64,000 nt of DNA from Rubritepida flocculans DSM 14296 (GCF_000425365.1 NZ_AUDH01000001.1:186001-250000), one strand, 5' to 3'; numbered from the stretch's first letter, positions 54,098 to 62,291 are shown. Notes: generated from the letters alone by a model not told the origin. Translations and numbers: made by a program.

Positions 54098-54108
54098 TCA
54101 CCCCGCCG
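54086..54108. terminator. palindrome centred on two abutting stop codons
   Basis: GGGGTGATCACCCC (54091-54104) is a perfect palindrome whose centre TGATCA is the stop of the serine hydrolase (54095-54097) directly followed by the reverse stop of the aminotransferase (54098-54100). With one bulged G it extends to CGGC/GCCG on each side. It probably ends both transcripts. Confidence 0.6.
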
Positions 54109-55318
54109 AGAGGCTCTCCATCGCCGCCTGCACGCCGCCCTTGGCGTGCGGCACGCCGGCCAGCCCCAGCGCCATCTCGATGGCCCCCAGCGTGCCCAGC
54201 ACCATGGGCTCGTTCAGGTCGCCCAGATGGCCGATGCGGAACACCTTGCCGGCGAGCTTGCCGAGCCCGCCGCCGGTGGAGACGTTGAAGCGCTCCAGCG
54301 CGATCCGGCGCACCGCCTCGGCGTCATGGCCCTCGGGCATCCACACGGCCGTCACGCTGTCGGAGTAGCGTTCGGGGTTCTGGCAGAAGAGCTGCGGGCC
54401 ATTGTTGCCCGACCAGTGCTGCACGCAGGCGCGCACCGCGCGGGCGAGCCGGGCGTGGCGGGCGAAGACGTTGTCCAGCCCCTCCTCCTCCAGCATCAGG
54501 CGCAGCGCCTCGGCCAGCCCGTAGAACAGCGTGACCGGCACGGTGCCCACGAAGCTCTTGTGCCGGCGCGCGAGCATCTCCGTCCAGTCGAAGTAGTGGC
54601 GCGGATGGGTGCTGGCGCGGTGCGCGGCCAGCGCCTTCTCGGAGGCGCCGGTGAAGCTGAAGCCGGTGGGCAGCATCAGCCCCTTCTGGCTGCCGCCGAC
54701 GCAGACATCCACGCGCCACTCGTCCATGCGGAAATCGTAGCAGCCGAGGGAGGAGATGGTGTCCGCCATCAGCAGCGCGGGGTGGGCTCTGCGGTCCATG
54801 GCCGCGCGCACCTGCTCGATGGGCAGGCGGGTGGCGGCGGCCGTCTCGTTGTGCACGCAGCAGACGGCCTTGATGCGCGGGCCGGCCGGCGCGGCCATGT
54901 CCTCGGCCAGGGCGGCCTCGATGGCGGCGATCTCGCAGCCGCGCCGCCAGTCGGCGGGCACCATCCGCACCTCGAAGCCGAGCGCGCCGCACATCTTCGC
55001 CCAGGAGTCGGAGAAGTAGCCCGTCTCGGGAATCAGCACGAGGTCGCCGGGCGAGAGGGTGTTGACCAGCGAGGCCTCCCAGGCGCCGTGGCCGGAGGCG
55101 GTGTACATGAACAGGTGCTGCGTGGTCTTCAGCACCTTCTTCAGCCCTGCGACGCAGGAATCATAGACGGCGAGGAAGGCGGGGTCGTTGAAGTCGATGC
55201 TGGCGCGCGCGGTGGCGAGCAGCACGGAATCGGGGATGTTCGTCGGGCCGGGGTTGGCGAAGAACATACGGCCGCGCGCCATGGGGCGCGCCGGGGCCGG
55301 GCTGGCGGGCGCATTCAT
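54098..55318 (-). CDS. alanine/serine-glyoxylate aminotransferase family enzyme
   Basis: A 406-residue fold-type I class V PLP aminotransferase. The N terminus has FFANPGPTNIPDSVLLA, the cofactor site MADTISSLGCYDFRMDEW, and the PLP lysine is in GGSQKGLMLPTGFSF. The C terminus has FNVSTGGGLGKLAGKVFRIGHLGDLNEPMVLGTL. Such enzymes transfer amino groups to glyoxylate from serine or alanine (serine-cycle or photorespiration-like). It ends without any gap against the serine hydrolase gene. A strong hairpin separates its start from the gene upstream. Confidence 0.9.
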   Translation of the reverse strand: MNAPASPAPARPMARGRMFFANPGPTNIPDSVLLATARASIDFNDPAFLAVYDSCVAGLKKVLKTTQHLFMYTASGHGAWEASLVNTLSPGDLVLIPETGYFSDSWAKMCGALGFEVRMVPADWRRGCEIAAIEAALAEDMAAPAGPRIKAVCCVHNETAAATRLPIEQVRAAMDRRAHPALLMADTISSLGCYDFRMDEWRVDVCVGGSQKGLMLPTGFSFTGASEKALAAHRASTHPRHYFDWTEMLARRHKSFVGTVPVTLFYGLAEALRLMLEEEGLDNVFARHARLARAVRACVQHWSGNNGPQLFCQNPERYSDSVTAVWMPEGHDAEAVRRIALERFNVSTGGGLGKLAGKVFRIGHLGDLNEPMVLGTLGAIEMALGLAGVPHAKGGVQAAMESLSAG

Positions 55319-55339
55319 GCGGGGAACATCCTCGATCTG

Positions 55340-55367
55340 CCGTTCCGCGCAATGAAGCGCGGAACGG
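55340..55367. terminator. 11-bp stem hairpin between two minus-strand genes
   Basis: CCGTTCCGCGC (55340-55350), loop AATGAA, GCGCGGAACGG (55357-55367). It is perfect and lies downstream of the hypothetical gene ending at 55416, just upstream of the aminotransferase start. It should separate the two transcripts. Confidence 0.65.
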
Positions 55368-55415
55368 GGCGGGCATCAACGCTCCCGCGGGGCGGGCGCC
55401 GCGCCCGCCGCGCGA

Positions 55416-56093
55416 TCAATCGGGCCGCGGGCCCATCACCTGGTGGTCCAGCACCGCCGCATAGACGCGCGCGGGGAAGTCGGGCGCGGCGGAGGCCGCG
55501 CGCAGCGCCGCCGCGTCCTCGGGCGAGAGCGGCGTGAGCGGCGGCAGGATGCGCGGCGTCTCCTCCACCGGCGCGAAGCGGCCGAGCAGCGTGTCGATCA
55601 CCGCATCGGTCAGCGGCGCGACCACGCCGCAGGTCATCATCTCCCCGTCTATCGGCATGAGGTGGCCGGCGAGGCCCACGCCCTGCGTGCCGTCCTGGCC
55701 GAGGCGCTTGTCGCGCAGGGTGAAGCGCTGGCCGCGCAGCATGTCCTCCGCCTCGGCGCGGCCGCCTTCGGGCGCGCAGGCGAGGATGCGGAACAGGGTG
55801 AACTCCGCGCGCAGCAGCCCGGCCAGCACCCGCGCCGCCTCGCTTCCCTCGGCCGGGCGCATGGCGCGCGCCTCGCGGTCTATGGCGCGGCTGTGCCCGC
55901 CCACCGGGCGGAACACCGCGAGGTCCACCGCCAGCAGCGCCTGCGGCTCGAAGCGCGCGTGCAGGCGATTGTGCCGCCACAGGCCCAGGGCGCGCGCCTG
56001 GCTCGCCATGCTCGCCTCGGGGATGCGGCGCATGGCGGAGGTGAGGAAGCGCTCGCGCGCCGCGGCGTAGGCATCGTGCAGGGTGGTGCTCAT
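55416..56093 (-). CDS. conserved hypothetical protein (225 residues)
   Basis: A soluble 225-residue protein I do not recognise. The N-terminal third is helical (TTLHDAYAAARERFLTSAMRRIP). The middle has ALLAVDLAVFRPVGGHSRAIDREARAMRP and LLRAEFTLFRILACAPEGG. The C-terminal third includes IDGEMMTCGVVAPLTDAVIDTLLGRFAP. No signal peptide or membrane segment. It follows the Ldh-type gene by 17 bp in the same direction and may share its transcript. Confidence 0.6.
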   Translation of the reverse strand: MSTTLHDAYAAARERFLTSAMRRIPEASMASQARALGLWRHNRLHARFEPQALLAVDLAVFRPVGGHSRAIDREARAMRPAEGSEAARVLAGLLRAEFTLFRILACAPEGGRAEAEDMLRGQRFTLRDKRLGQDGTQGVGLAGHLMPIDGEMMTCGVVAPLTDAVIDTLLGRFAPVEETPRILPPLTPLSPEDAAALRAASAAPDFPARVYAAVLDHQVMGPRPD

Positions 56094-56110
56094 CGCGCCC
56101 CCTCATGCCC

Positions 56111-57196
56111 TCACGGCGCCTCGACGCCAAGCCTCGCGGCGGTGTCGAGGATGGATTGCCAGGTCTCCGGCGTGAGCGGCACGCCGCTGACCAGCCTTTC
56201 CTGCCGCCGGCGCTTCTCCGGCTCGCCGGGCAGCAGCACCGGCTCCTCCGGGTTTGCGGGGCGGCAGGACTTCACCCAGTCGAGATACTCCCGCGCGGCC
56301 TGCTGGAAGGCGGCCTCGTCGCCGAAATGCCGCGGCGAGAGGAAGACCGAGAGCATGCCGTTGGCGATGCGCCCGCGCGCGGCCACGGGGCCCGAGGTGC
56401 CGCCGCCCGTCAGCGCCCCGGCCAGCAGCTCGCACATCAGCGCGAGGCCCGAACCCTTGTGCCCGCCGAACGCGCGGATCGCGCCGGTTCCGGCCGCGGG
56501 GTTGCGCGGCCCCACCGGCGGGTAGTCGCCATAGAGCGTGCGCGGATCGGAGGAGAGCGCGCCCTCGGCGGTGATCAGCGCGTCCTCCGGCAGCGGCTTG
56601 CCGCCATTGCTCGCCACCAGCACCTTGCCCTCGGCGACGAGGCTCGTGGCGAAGTCGAGGATCACGGGGCCGCCGGGCAGCGGCACCCCCACGCAGAAGG
56701 GCGCGGTGGAGAAGCGCCGCTCCGCGCCGCCGAAGGGCGCGACCAGCACGCTGCCCGCCACGTTGACGAAGTGGATGGAGATGAGGCCCGCGCGCGCCGC
56801 CATCTCGGCATAGTCGCCCACGCGGCCGATATGCCCCGCGTTGCGCAGCCCGACGATGGCGGCCCCCTGCTCGATGGCGCGGGCGATGCCGAACTCCGTC
56901 GCCTGCTCGGCCACGGTCTGGCCGAAGCCGAAGCCGCCGTCGAGCAGCGCGAAGCCGCCGCCGTCGTTCACCACCTCGACCGTCCGCCCCGCCACGACGT
57001 AGCCCGCCTGCTGCCACTCCACATAGCGCGGCACGCGCACCACGCCGTGGCTGTCATGGCCCGCGAGGTTCGCGCCCACCAGATGCTCGGCGATGCGCGC
57101 CGCCTCCTTCTGCGCGCAGCCGGTGGCGAGGAAGATGCGCGTGACGAAGGACTGCAGCTCCCCGACCGGGATGTGGATGTAGCTCGGCTCGGCCAT
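56111..57196 (-). CDS. Ldh-family (malate/L-lactate-type) NAD(P)-dependent dehydrogenase
   Basis: A 361-residue member of the type-2 malate/L-lactate dehydrogenase family, a fold distinct from classical MDH. The catalytic His is in LAGHDSHGVVRVPRY, with LRNAGHIGRVGDYAEMAA, VNVAGSVLVAPFGG and AFGGHKGSGLALMCELLAGALTGG as conserved segments. Members reduce 2-oxo acids (sulfolactate, ureidoglycolate, 2,3-diketogulonate and others), so the substrate is open. Start 57196 (ATG) gives the expected helical N terminus. It diverges from the dnd operon across 124 bp. Confidence 0.87.
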   Translation of the reverse strand: MAEPSYIHIPVGELQSFVTRIFLATGCAQKEAARIAEHLVGANLAGHDSHGVVRVPRYVEWQQAGYVVAGRTVEVVNDGGGFALLDGGFGFGQTVAEQATEFGIARAIEQGAAIVGLRNAGHIGRVGDYAEMAARAGLISIHFVNVAGSVLVAPFGGAERRFSTAPFCVGVPLPGGPVILDFATSLVAEGKVLVASNGGKPLPEDALITAEGALSSDPRTLYGDYPPVGPRNPAAGTGAIRAFGGHKGSGLALMCELLAGALTGGGTSGPVAARGRIANGMLSVFLSPRHFGDEAAFQQAAREYLDWVKSCRPANPEEPVLLPGEPEKRRRQERLVSGVPLTPETWQSILDTAARLGVEAP

Positions 57197-57257
57197 CGGC
57201 GTTCCCCTTCCTTGCGCGGGCGAGACTGCGCGCGCGGCGGGCGGGCGTCCAGAGCGC

Positions 57258-57266
57258 GGGGGGGGG
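57258..57266. repeat. G9 homopolymer in the dndC upstream region
   Basis: Nine consecutive G lie 55 bp before the dndC start. Length changes here could alter promoter spacing. It is the second homopolymer at this locus, with the C17 tract in the coding region. Confidence 0.5.
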
Positions 57267-57320
57267 CCGGGTCAACCTCCGGATTGTGCGCCACGACTCG
57301 CCCATGCTTTCCTGGCTGTC

Positions 57321-58457
57321 ATGACCGACCCCTTCGCCCCCCCCCCCCCCCCCGATGAGGCCCCCGAGGCCGCCATCGGCGCCGTTCTGGCGGAGCTGAG
57401 GGACGAATATCTCCAGCCGCACGGCTATCCCTGGATTCTCGGCTTCTCGGGCGGGAAGGACAGCACGCTGGTGGCGCATCTCGTCTTCGAGATGCTGCTC
57501 TCCCTCGCGCCGATGGACCGTCGGCGGCCCGTGCACCTGGTCTCCAACGACACGCTGGTGGAAAGCCCGCTGGTGTTGCGGCACATGCTGGCCGTGCAAG
57601 AGGAGATCGCCGCCGCCGCACGCGCCTTCCGGCTTCCGCTCACCGCGGTCACCACCCGCCCCGATCCCGATTCCACCTTCTGGGTGAATCTGATCGGGCG
57701 CGGCTATCCCTCGCCCAACCGCAGCTTCCGCTGGTGCACGGATCGCATGAAGATCCAGCCCACCAGCCGCTACATCCGCGAGCAGGTCTCTGCCTCCGGC
57801 CAGGTGATCCTGCTGCTCGGCGTGCGGCGTTCGGAGAGCGCGACGCGGGCGGGCAGCGTGGCGCGCTACGACAATGGCGAGAGGCTGAACCGGCACAACG
57901 ATCTGCAGGGCTGCCTCGTCTTCCGCCCCATCGTGGAGCTTTCCACCGAGGATGTGTGGGAGTTCCTGGGCGCGCGCCGTCCGCCCTGGGGGGGCAGCCA
58001 TCGCCCCCTGATCCAGCTCTACCGGGATGCCGGGGGCGGGGAATGCCCGGTGGTGACGCAGAAATCCGACGCGCCTTCCTGCGGCACGCGCTCCTCGCGC
58101 TTCGGCTGCTGGACCTGCACGGTGGTGGAGAAGGACCGCAGCCTCGAGGGGTTCGTGGATTCCGGCTTCGCCGAGTTCGGCCCGCTGATCCGTTTCCGCG
58201 ACGAGCTCGCGGCCATGCGCAACGACCCGCGGCGACGCATGGCGCGCCGGCGCAACGGGCGCATCACCGTCACGGAGGGCGGCGTCTTCGTGCCCGGCCC
58301 CTTCACGCTGGAGACCCGCGCCGAACTCCTGGACCGGCTGCTCGCCCTGCAGGCGGAGGTCGGCTTCCCGTTGATCGGCGAGGAGGAGATCGCGCGCATC
58401 AAGGCCATCTGGGCCGAGGATGCGGCGCGCGAGGCCGCCCTCGCCGCGGTGGCCTGA
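57321..58457 (+). CDS. dndC: DNA phosphorothioation sulfurtransferase DndC (phase-variable by a C17 tract)
   Basis: A 378-residue PAPS-reductase-like ATP pyrophosphatase. The PP-loop is SGGKDS at residues 43-48. Cysteines of the Fe-S site include RWCTDRMKI, GECPVV, SCGTRSS and FGCWTCTVVEKD. DndC activates the DNA backbone or target for sulfur insertion in the Dnd system. It is short for the family (many exceed 480). Codons 6-11 (A PPPPP) are made by 17 C in a row (57337-57353). In the present length the frame is open; 18 C would give an immediate TGA and 16 C a stop within about 15 codons. No in-frame start lies after the tract and before the PP-loop helix. Confidence 0.88.
   Translation: MTDPFAPPPPPDEAPEAAIGAVLAELRDEYLQPHGYPWILGFSGGKDSTLVAHLVFEMLLSLAPMDRRRPVHLVSNDTLVESPLVLRHMLAVQEEIAAAARAFRLPLTAVTTRPDPDSTFWVNLIGRGYPSPNRSFRWCTDRMKIQPTSRYIREQVSASGQVILLLGVRRSESATRAGSVARYDNGERLNRHNDLQGCLVFRPIVELSTEDVWEFLGARRPPWGGSHRPLIQLYRDAGGGECPVVTQKSDAPSCGTRSSRFGCWTCTVVEKDRSLEGFVDSGFAEFGPLIRFRDELAAMRNDPRRRMARRRNGRITVTEGGVFVPGPFTLETRAELLDRLLALQAEVGFPLIGEEEIARIKAIWAEDAAREAALAAVA
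57337..57353 (+). repeat. C17 homopolymer at codons 6-11 of dndC
   Basis: Seventeen consecutive C, the longest single-base run in the window by far. Tracts of this length slip readily in replication. The tract is within coding sequence and any gain or loss not divisible by three ends translation early, so it is a contingency (phase-variation) site. Confidence 0.85.
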
Positions 58458-58481
58458 GAAGAAGGGAGGAGGAACAGCGAG

Positions 58482-58685
58482 ATGCCGCGCGAGATGGTCA
58501 CGCTCTTCCGCCAGGAGAAGGGGCTCGCCCTGCTGCGGCGCCACTGCGCCGCCATCGGCCTGCCCGAGGAGGATCTGAAGGACTTGATCGAGGAGGTGAT
58601 CGACAAGGACAGCATGGCCCGCCGCCGCGGGCTCTGGCAGGCCTTCGACGAGATCCTCGACCGGCCGGAGGAGCCGCGACGCTGA
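58482..58685 (+). CDS. small protein of the Dnd operon (67 residues)
   Basis: A 67-residue charged protein, MPREMVTLFRQEKGLALLRR..., mostly helical (EEDLKDLIEEVIDKDSMARRRGLWQAFDEILDRP). It has a good ribosome site (GGGAGGAGGAACAGCGAG) 24 bp after dndC and overlaps dndD by one base (TGATG), so it is clearly a member of the operon. I recall small proteins of this kind beside DndC in other genomes (DNA modification system-associated small protein), with no known function. It lacks the LxLxRG-type DndE signature, which is instead on the last protein of the operon. Confidence 0.75.
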   Translation: MPREMVTLFRQEKGLALLRRHCAAIGLPEEDLKDLIEEVIDKDSMARRRGLWQAFDEILDRPEEPRR

Positions 58686-60754
58686 TGCAGCTCCGCTTCC
58701 TTCAGCTTCGGGACTGGAAGGCCTTCGAGACGGCGCGCTTCGATTTCCCCGCCGCCACGGCCGACCGCAACGTGATCCTGATCGGCGGGCAGAACGGCTT
58801 CGGCAAGACCAGCCTGTTCGAGGCCATCGTGCTCGGCCTGTTCGGCAAGGACGGGCTGCGCCTCGTGCTGCGCGCCGGGGCGGCGGCCGACGAGGAGCGC
58901 CGCGCCCAGTCCTACAAGGAGTTTCTGCGCCGCGCCCTCAACGCGCGCGGCCTGGCGCAGGGCCGCACGGAGTGCCGCGTCACCCTCGGCTTTCTGAACG
59001 AGGCCGGGGAGCCGGTCGAAATCCGCCGCGTCTGGCATTTCTCCAGCGCCGGGGATTTCCGCGACGAGGAGGTGACCATCCACAAGGGCATCGCCCGCAC
59101 CCCGCTCGCCCCCGACCCCAGCGATCCCGAGCCCGATGTCTGGTATCGCGACTGGCTGGCGCGGGAGTTCCTGCACCCCGACCTCGCCGGGTTCTTCCTC
59201 TTCGACGGCGAGGCCGCCGCCATCTTCGCCGAGCGCGAGATGTCGGTGCAGGTGCGCCAGGGCATCGAGGGGCTGCTGGGCCTGAGCTGGCTGCGCCGTC
59301 TGGCGGACAGCCTGCGCGGTTATGCCGCCAATCGCCGCACCCAGATCGCGCGGGGCGCGACGAGCGACCAGCTCGCCGCGCTCGACGCCGAGATCGCGCG
59401 CATGGACGCGGATATGGAAGGGGCCCGTGCCCGGCTCGCCGAGGTGGAGGCCGGGCTGCCCGCCCTGGAATCCGAGCGCGACGCCCTGATGCGCGAGCTC
59501 GCCAGCCATGGCGCCGGCACGGCCGCCGACAACGAGGAGTGGATCGCGCGCCGGGAGGCGGCCAAGGAACGCTATCGCGAGGCGGAGGAGGCGCTGGCCA
59601 GCCTCTCCGAGCAGCAGCTTCCGCTCGCGCTGGCCGGCGCGCCGCTGCGAGAGGCGGTGCTGGCGCGGCTCGAGGCCGAGCGGCGGCGCGAGGAATGGCT
59701 CGCCGGCGCCGCCTCGGTGCGCGAGAGGGCGGAGGGGGTGCTCGAGACCATCTCCGCCGATCTCGGGGCGCTCGCCCCGCCCCTCTCGCCCGCGCAGCAG
59801 GCCGCCATTGCGGAGGCGATCCGCCACGCGCTGGAGCGGCTGTGGCATCCCGCCCCGCAGGATGCCGCCGAGAGCTTCCGCCATGCGCATCTCGACCGCC
59901 GGCTGCGCGAGGAGGTGCGCCGCCGGCTCGAGGAGGCCGCGCGGGTGACCGCCGAGCGGGTGCAACGCCTTCAGGGCGCGCTGGTCGAGGCTGCCGCCGC
60001 CGTGCAGGAGAGCAACGAGCGCATCGAGAAGGCGCGGCTGGGCGGCCCGGCGCTGAGGGAGAAGATCGCGCGCATCGAAGCCCTTCAGACGGAGGTGACG
60101 CGGCGCGAAGTCGAGAAGAGCGAGCTGCGCAACCGGATCGCCTCCCTGGAAGGCGAGCTCCATCAGAAGCGCGCGGAGCTCGGCCGGCTCACCGCCCTGC
60201 TCGACCAGTCGGAGCTTCCCGCCCGGCGCGCCCGGCGCGCCGAGGAGGTGGCGCAGATGCTCGACGCGCTGACCGCGGAGGCGCTGCCGCTGCAAAGCCG
60301 GGAGATCGCGGCGGCGATGAGCGCCGGCATCTCCGCCATGGCGCACAAGAAGGACCTGTTCCGCGGCGTGGAGATCGACGCGCAGGGCGAGGTCCGCCTC
60401 ATCGGCCCCGATGGGCGGGATTTGCGCGAGCTCGACCTTTCGGCGGGCGAGAAGCAGGTGTTCACCCAGGCGCTATTCGCGGCGGTGGCGGAGGTCTCCG
60501 GCCGCGTCTTCCCCCTGGTGGTGGACACGCCGCTTGGCCGGCTGGACGAGGAGCACCGGCTGAACGTGCTGCGCCACCTCGCCGCGCGCCAAGGCCAGGT
60601 GTTCCTGATCTCGACCAATACGGAGGTGGTTGGCCCCTATCTCGAGGCCATCCGCCCCCGCGTCGCCAAGGCCTACCGGCTGGAGAACCGGGTGGTGGGC
60701 GAGGGCGGCGTCTCCTGGCCCGAGGAGGGCTATTTTCCGGGACAGGGGCTGTGA
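58685..60754 (+). CDS. dndD: DNA sulfur modification ATPase DndD (SMC/RecF-like)
   Basis: A 689-residue SMC-like ATPase. The head has Walker A GGQNGFGKTSLFEAI at residues about 34-42, and the C-terminal half completes it with the signature LDLSAGEKQVF and Walker B FPLVVDTPLGRLDEEHR. Between them are two long coiled-coil arms (about residues 215-330 and 400-520). DndD is required for phosphorothioate insertion and hydrolyses ATP in complex with DndC/E, probably sensing DNA. The start ATG overlaps the small protein's stop. The length is as expected. Confidence 0.9.
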   Translation: MQLRFLQLRDWKAFETARFDFPAATADRNVILIGGQNGFGKTSLFEAIVLGLFGKDGLRLVLRAGAAADEERRAQSYKEFLRRALNARGLAQGRTECRVTLGFLNEAGEPVEIRRVWHFSSAGDFRDEEVTIHKGIARTPLAPDPSDPEPDVWYRDWLAREFLHPDLAGFFLFDGEAAAIFAEREMSVQVRQGIEGLLGLSWLRRLADSLRGYAANRRTQIARGATSDQLAALDAEIARMDADMEGARARLAEVEAGLPALESERDALMRELASHGAGTAADNEEWIARREAAKERYREAEEALASLSEQQLPLALAGAPLREAVLARLEAERRREEWLAGAASVRERAEGVLETISADLGALAPPLSPAQQAAIAEAIRHALERLWHPAPQDAAESFRHAHLDRRLREEVRRRLEEAARVTAERVQRLQGALVEAAAAVQESNERIEKARLGGPALREKIARIEALQTEVTRREVEKSELRNRIASLEGELHQKRAELGRLTALLDQSELPARRARRAEEVAQMLDALTAEALPLQSREIAAAMSAGISAMAHKKDLFRGVEIDAQGEVRLIGPDGRDLRELDLSAGEKQVFTQALFAAVAEVSGRVFPLVVDTPLGRLDEEHRLNVLRHLAARQGQVFLISTNTEVVGPYLEAIRPRVAKAYRLENRVVGEGGVSWPEEGYFPGQGL

Positions 60755-60756
60755 GC

Positions 60757-62289
60757 ATGGACACGCCGCACGCGGCCGCGCCGCTCGGGCTCGACGAGAT
60801 CGCGACCCTCGATTTCCGCGCCTCCGCCGAGGCGGAGCAGATCGGGCAGCAGCTCAAGGACGCGCTGGGCTTCGGCGCGCATTACCAGGCGCCGCGGCTC
60901 GCCATCGCGCGCTCCCTCGCGGTGGCGGCCGCGCCGCCCGCGGCGCCCTCCGATGGGCGGCGCGCCATCAACGGCCGCACGCTGTTCGGCCCCGGCGCCG
61001 ATCTGGCCGCCTGGGTCTCGCTTCTCGTCGAACATGCCGGCCGCGCCCCGCAGGACCGGCAGGAGCTCCAGGCCTGGGTGCGCGCGCATTGGGCGCGCGG
61101 CATGGCCCTGCTGGGGCCGATGCTGGAGGAGGCGGGGCGGGATTCCACGCGGTTCTGGCGGCTGATCGCGGAGGCCACGCTGCCGCACGGCCCCGATTCC
61201 ACGGCGGAGCAGCCCGCCGCCCCGGGCGGCGCGGCCCCGCCGCCCGGCCTCATCGCGCTGCGGCTTGGATCGGTGAGCCAGGATGCGGGCAGCGGCGAGC
61301 CGATCCGCTGGCCGTTGAACGCCCCCGGCGGCGCCGCCAACGCGGCCTTCATGGGGGCCTCCGGCACGGGGAAGACGCGCACCGTCACCGCCATCCTGCG
61401 CGAGCTGCGCGCCGCCACGCCGCTGCCCCTGCTCGCCTTCGATTTCAAGGGCGACCTGACCGACAAGGACAATGCGCTGGACCGGGCTTTCGGCGCTACC
61501 GTCCTGAATCCGGTGGAGCAGCCCATCCCGCTCGACGTGCTGGCGCTGGCGGACCGCTCGCCCACCACCCTCGCCCTCGCGGCGCAGCGCCTGCGCGACA
61601 GCCTCAGCACGCTGAAGGGGGCCGGTTTCGGCGCGAACCAGAAGGAACTCCTGGCCGAGGCGGCGGAGCGCGCGCTGCGCCAGCACCAGCCCTGCCGCCT
61701 CGAGGACATCCGCGAGGCGCTGGTGCGCCTCTACGCCGAGCGCGGCCGCAAGGAGGATGGCGCGGTGGCGACGCTGCGCGATCTGACGCGCCTGCGCCTC
61801 TTCGCGCCCGAGCATGCGCCGGCGGAGTTCTTCGCACGCTCCTGGATCATTCGCCTGCCCGCGCATTTGCCCGATCTGGTCAAGGTCAGCGTCGTGACGC
61901 TCATCACCGACGCGCTGGACCGTTACGCCAACAGCCTGCCCGACGCGCCGACGGATGCGGCGGGGAATCGCGCCCTGCGCTACGCCGTGCTGATCGACGA
62001 GGCGCACCGCATCCTGGGCGAAAGGCTGCCCGGCCTCTCGGGCCTGCTGCGCGTCAGCCGCTCCAAGGGCGGGGTGGTGTTCCTGAGCTCGCAAAGCCCG
62101 GACGATTTCTCCGGCGAGGACGACGAGTTCCTCGACCAGATGGGCCTCGTCCTCGCCTTCCGCTGCAATGCCGAGCCCGGGGCGGCGCGGCGCATCCTCG
62201 GCCCGCGCTGCGATCTCGCGGCGCTGGCCAGGGGCGAGGCGTGGTTGAAGATCGGCGGCGAGGCGACGCGCCGGCTGCGCGCCTGGTGA
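60757..62289 (+). CDS. DndE domain fused to HerA/DUF87-type ATPase
   Basis: A 510-residue protein. Residues about 18-125 resemble DndE (LDFRASAEAEQIGQQLKDALGF ... LAIARSLAV ... LQAWVRAHWARGMALLG; compare the L-x-x-x-TGI ... ALxxSL and HxxRG features), a nicked-DNA-binding fold. After a Pro/Ala linker, residues about 190-510 form a FtsK/HerA-like ATPase with Walker A MGASGTGKTRT, FDFKGDLTD, Walker B YAVLIDEAHRILGERLPG and VFLSSQSPDDF. ATG at 60757 follows AGGGG; GTG at 60751 would overlap the dndD stop. It looks like a combined DndE/translocase of the modification complex. Confidence 0.8.
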   Translation: MDTPHAAAPLGLDEIATLDFRASAEAEQIGQQLKDALGFGAHYQAPRLAIARSLAVAAAPPAAPSDGRRAINGRTLFGPGADLAAWVSLLVEHAGRAPQDRQELQAWVRAHWARGMALLGPMLEEAGRDSTRFWRLIAEATLPHGPDSTAEQPAAPGGAAPPPGLIALRLGSVSQDAGSGEPIRWPLNAPGGAANAAFMGASGTGKTRTVTAILRELRAATPLPLLAFDFKGDLTDKDNALDRAFGATVLNPVEQPIPLDVLALADRSPTTLALAAQRLRDSLSTLKGAGFGANQKELLAEAAERALRQHQPCRLEDIREALVRLYAERGRKEDGAVATLRDLTRLRLFAPEHAPAEFFARSWIIRLPAHLPDLVKVSVVTLITDALDRYANSLPDAPTDAAGNRALRYAVLIDEAHRILGERLPGLSGLLRVSRSKGGVVFLSSQSPDDFSGEDDEFLDQMGLVLAFRCNAEPGAARRILGPRCDLAALARGEAWLKIGGEATRRLRAW

Positions 62290-62291
62290 CG

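Noticed and set aside
57734-60754. Open frame starting inside dndC and merging with dndD
   Set aside because: The true dndD start is ATG 58685, overlapping the small protein stop; the upstream extension is out of frame with dndC and has no conserved content.
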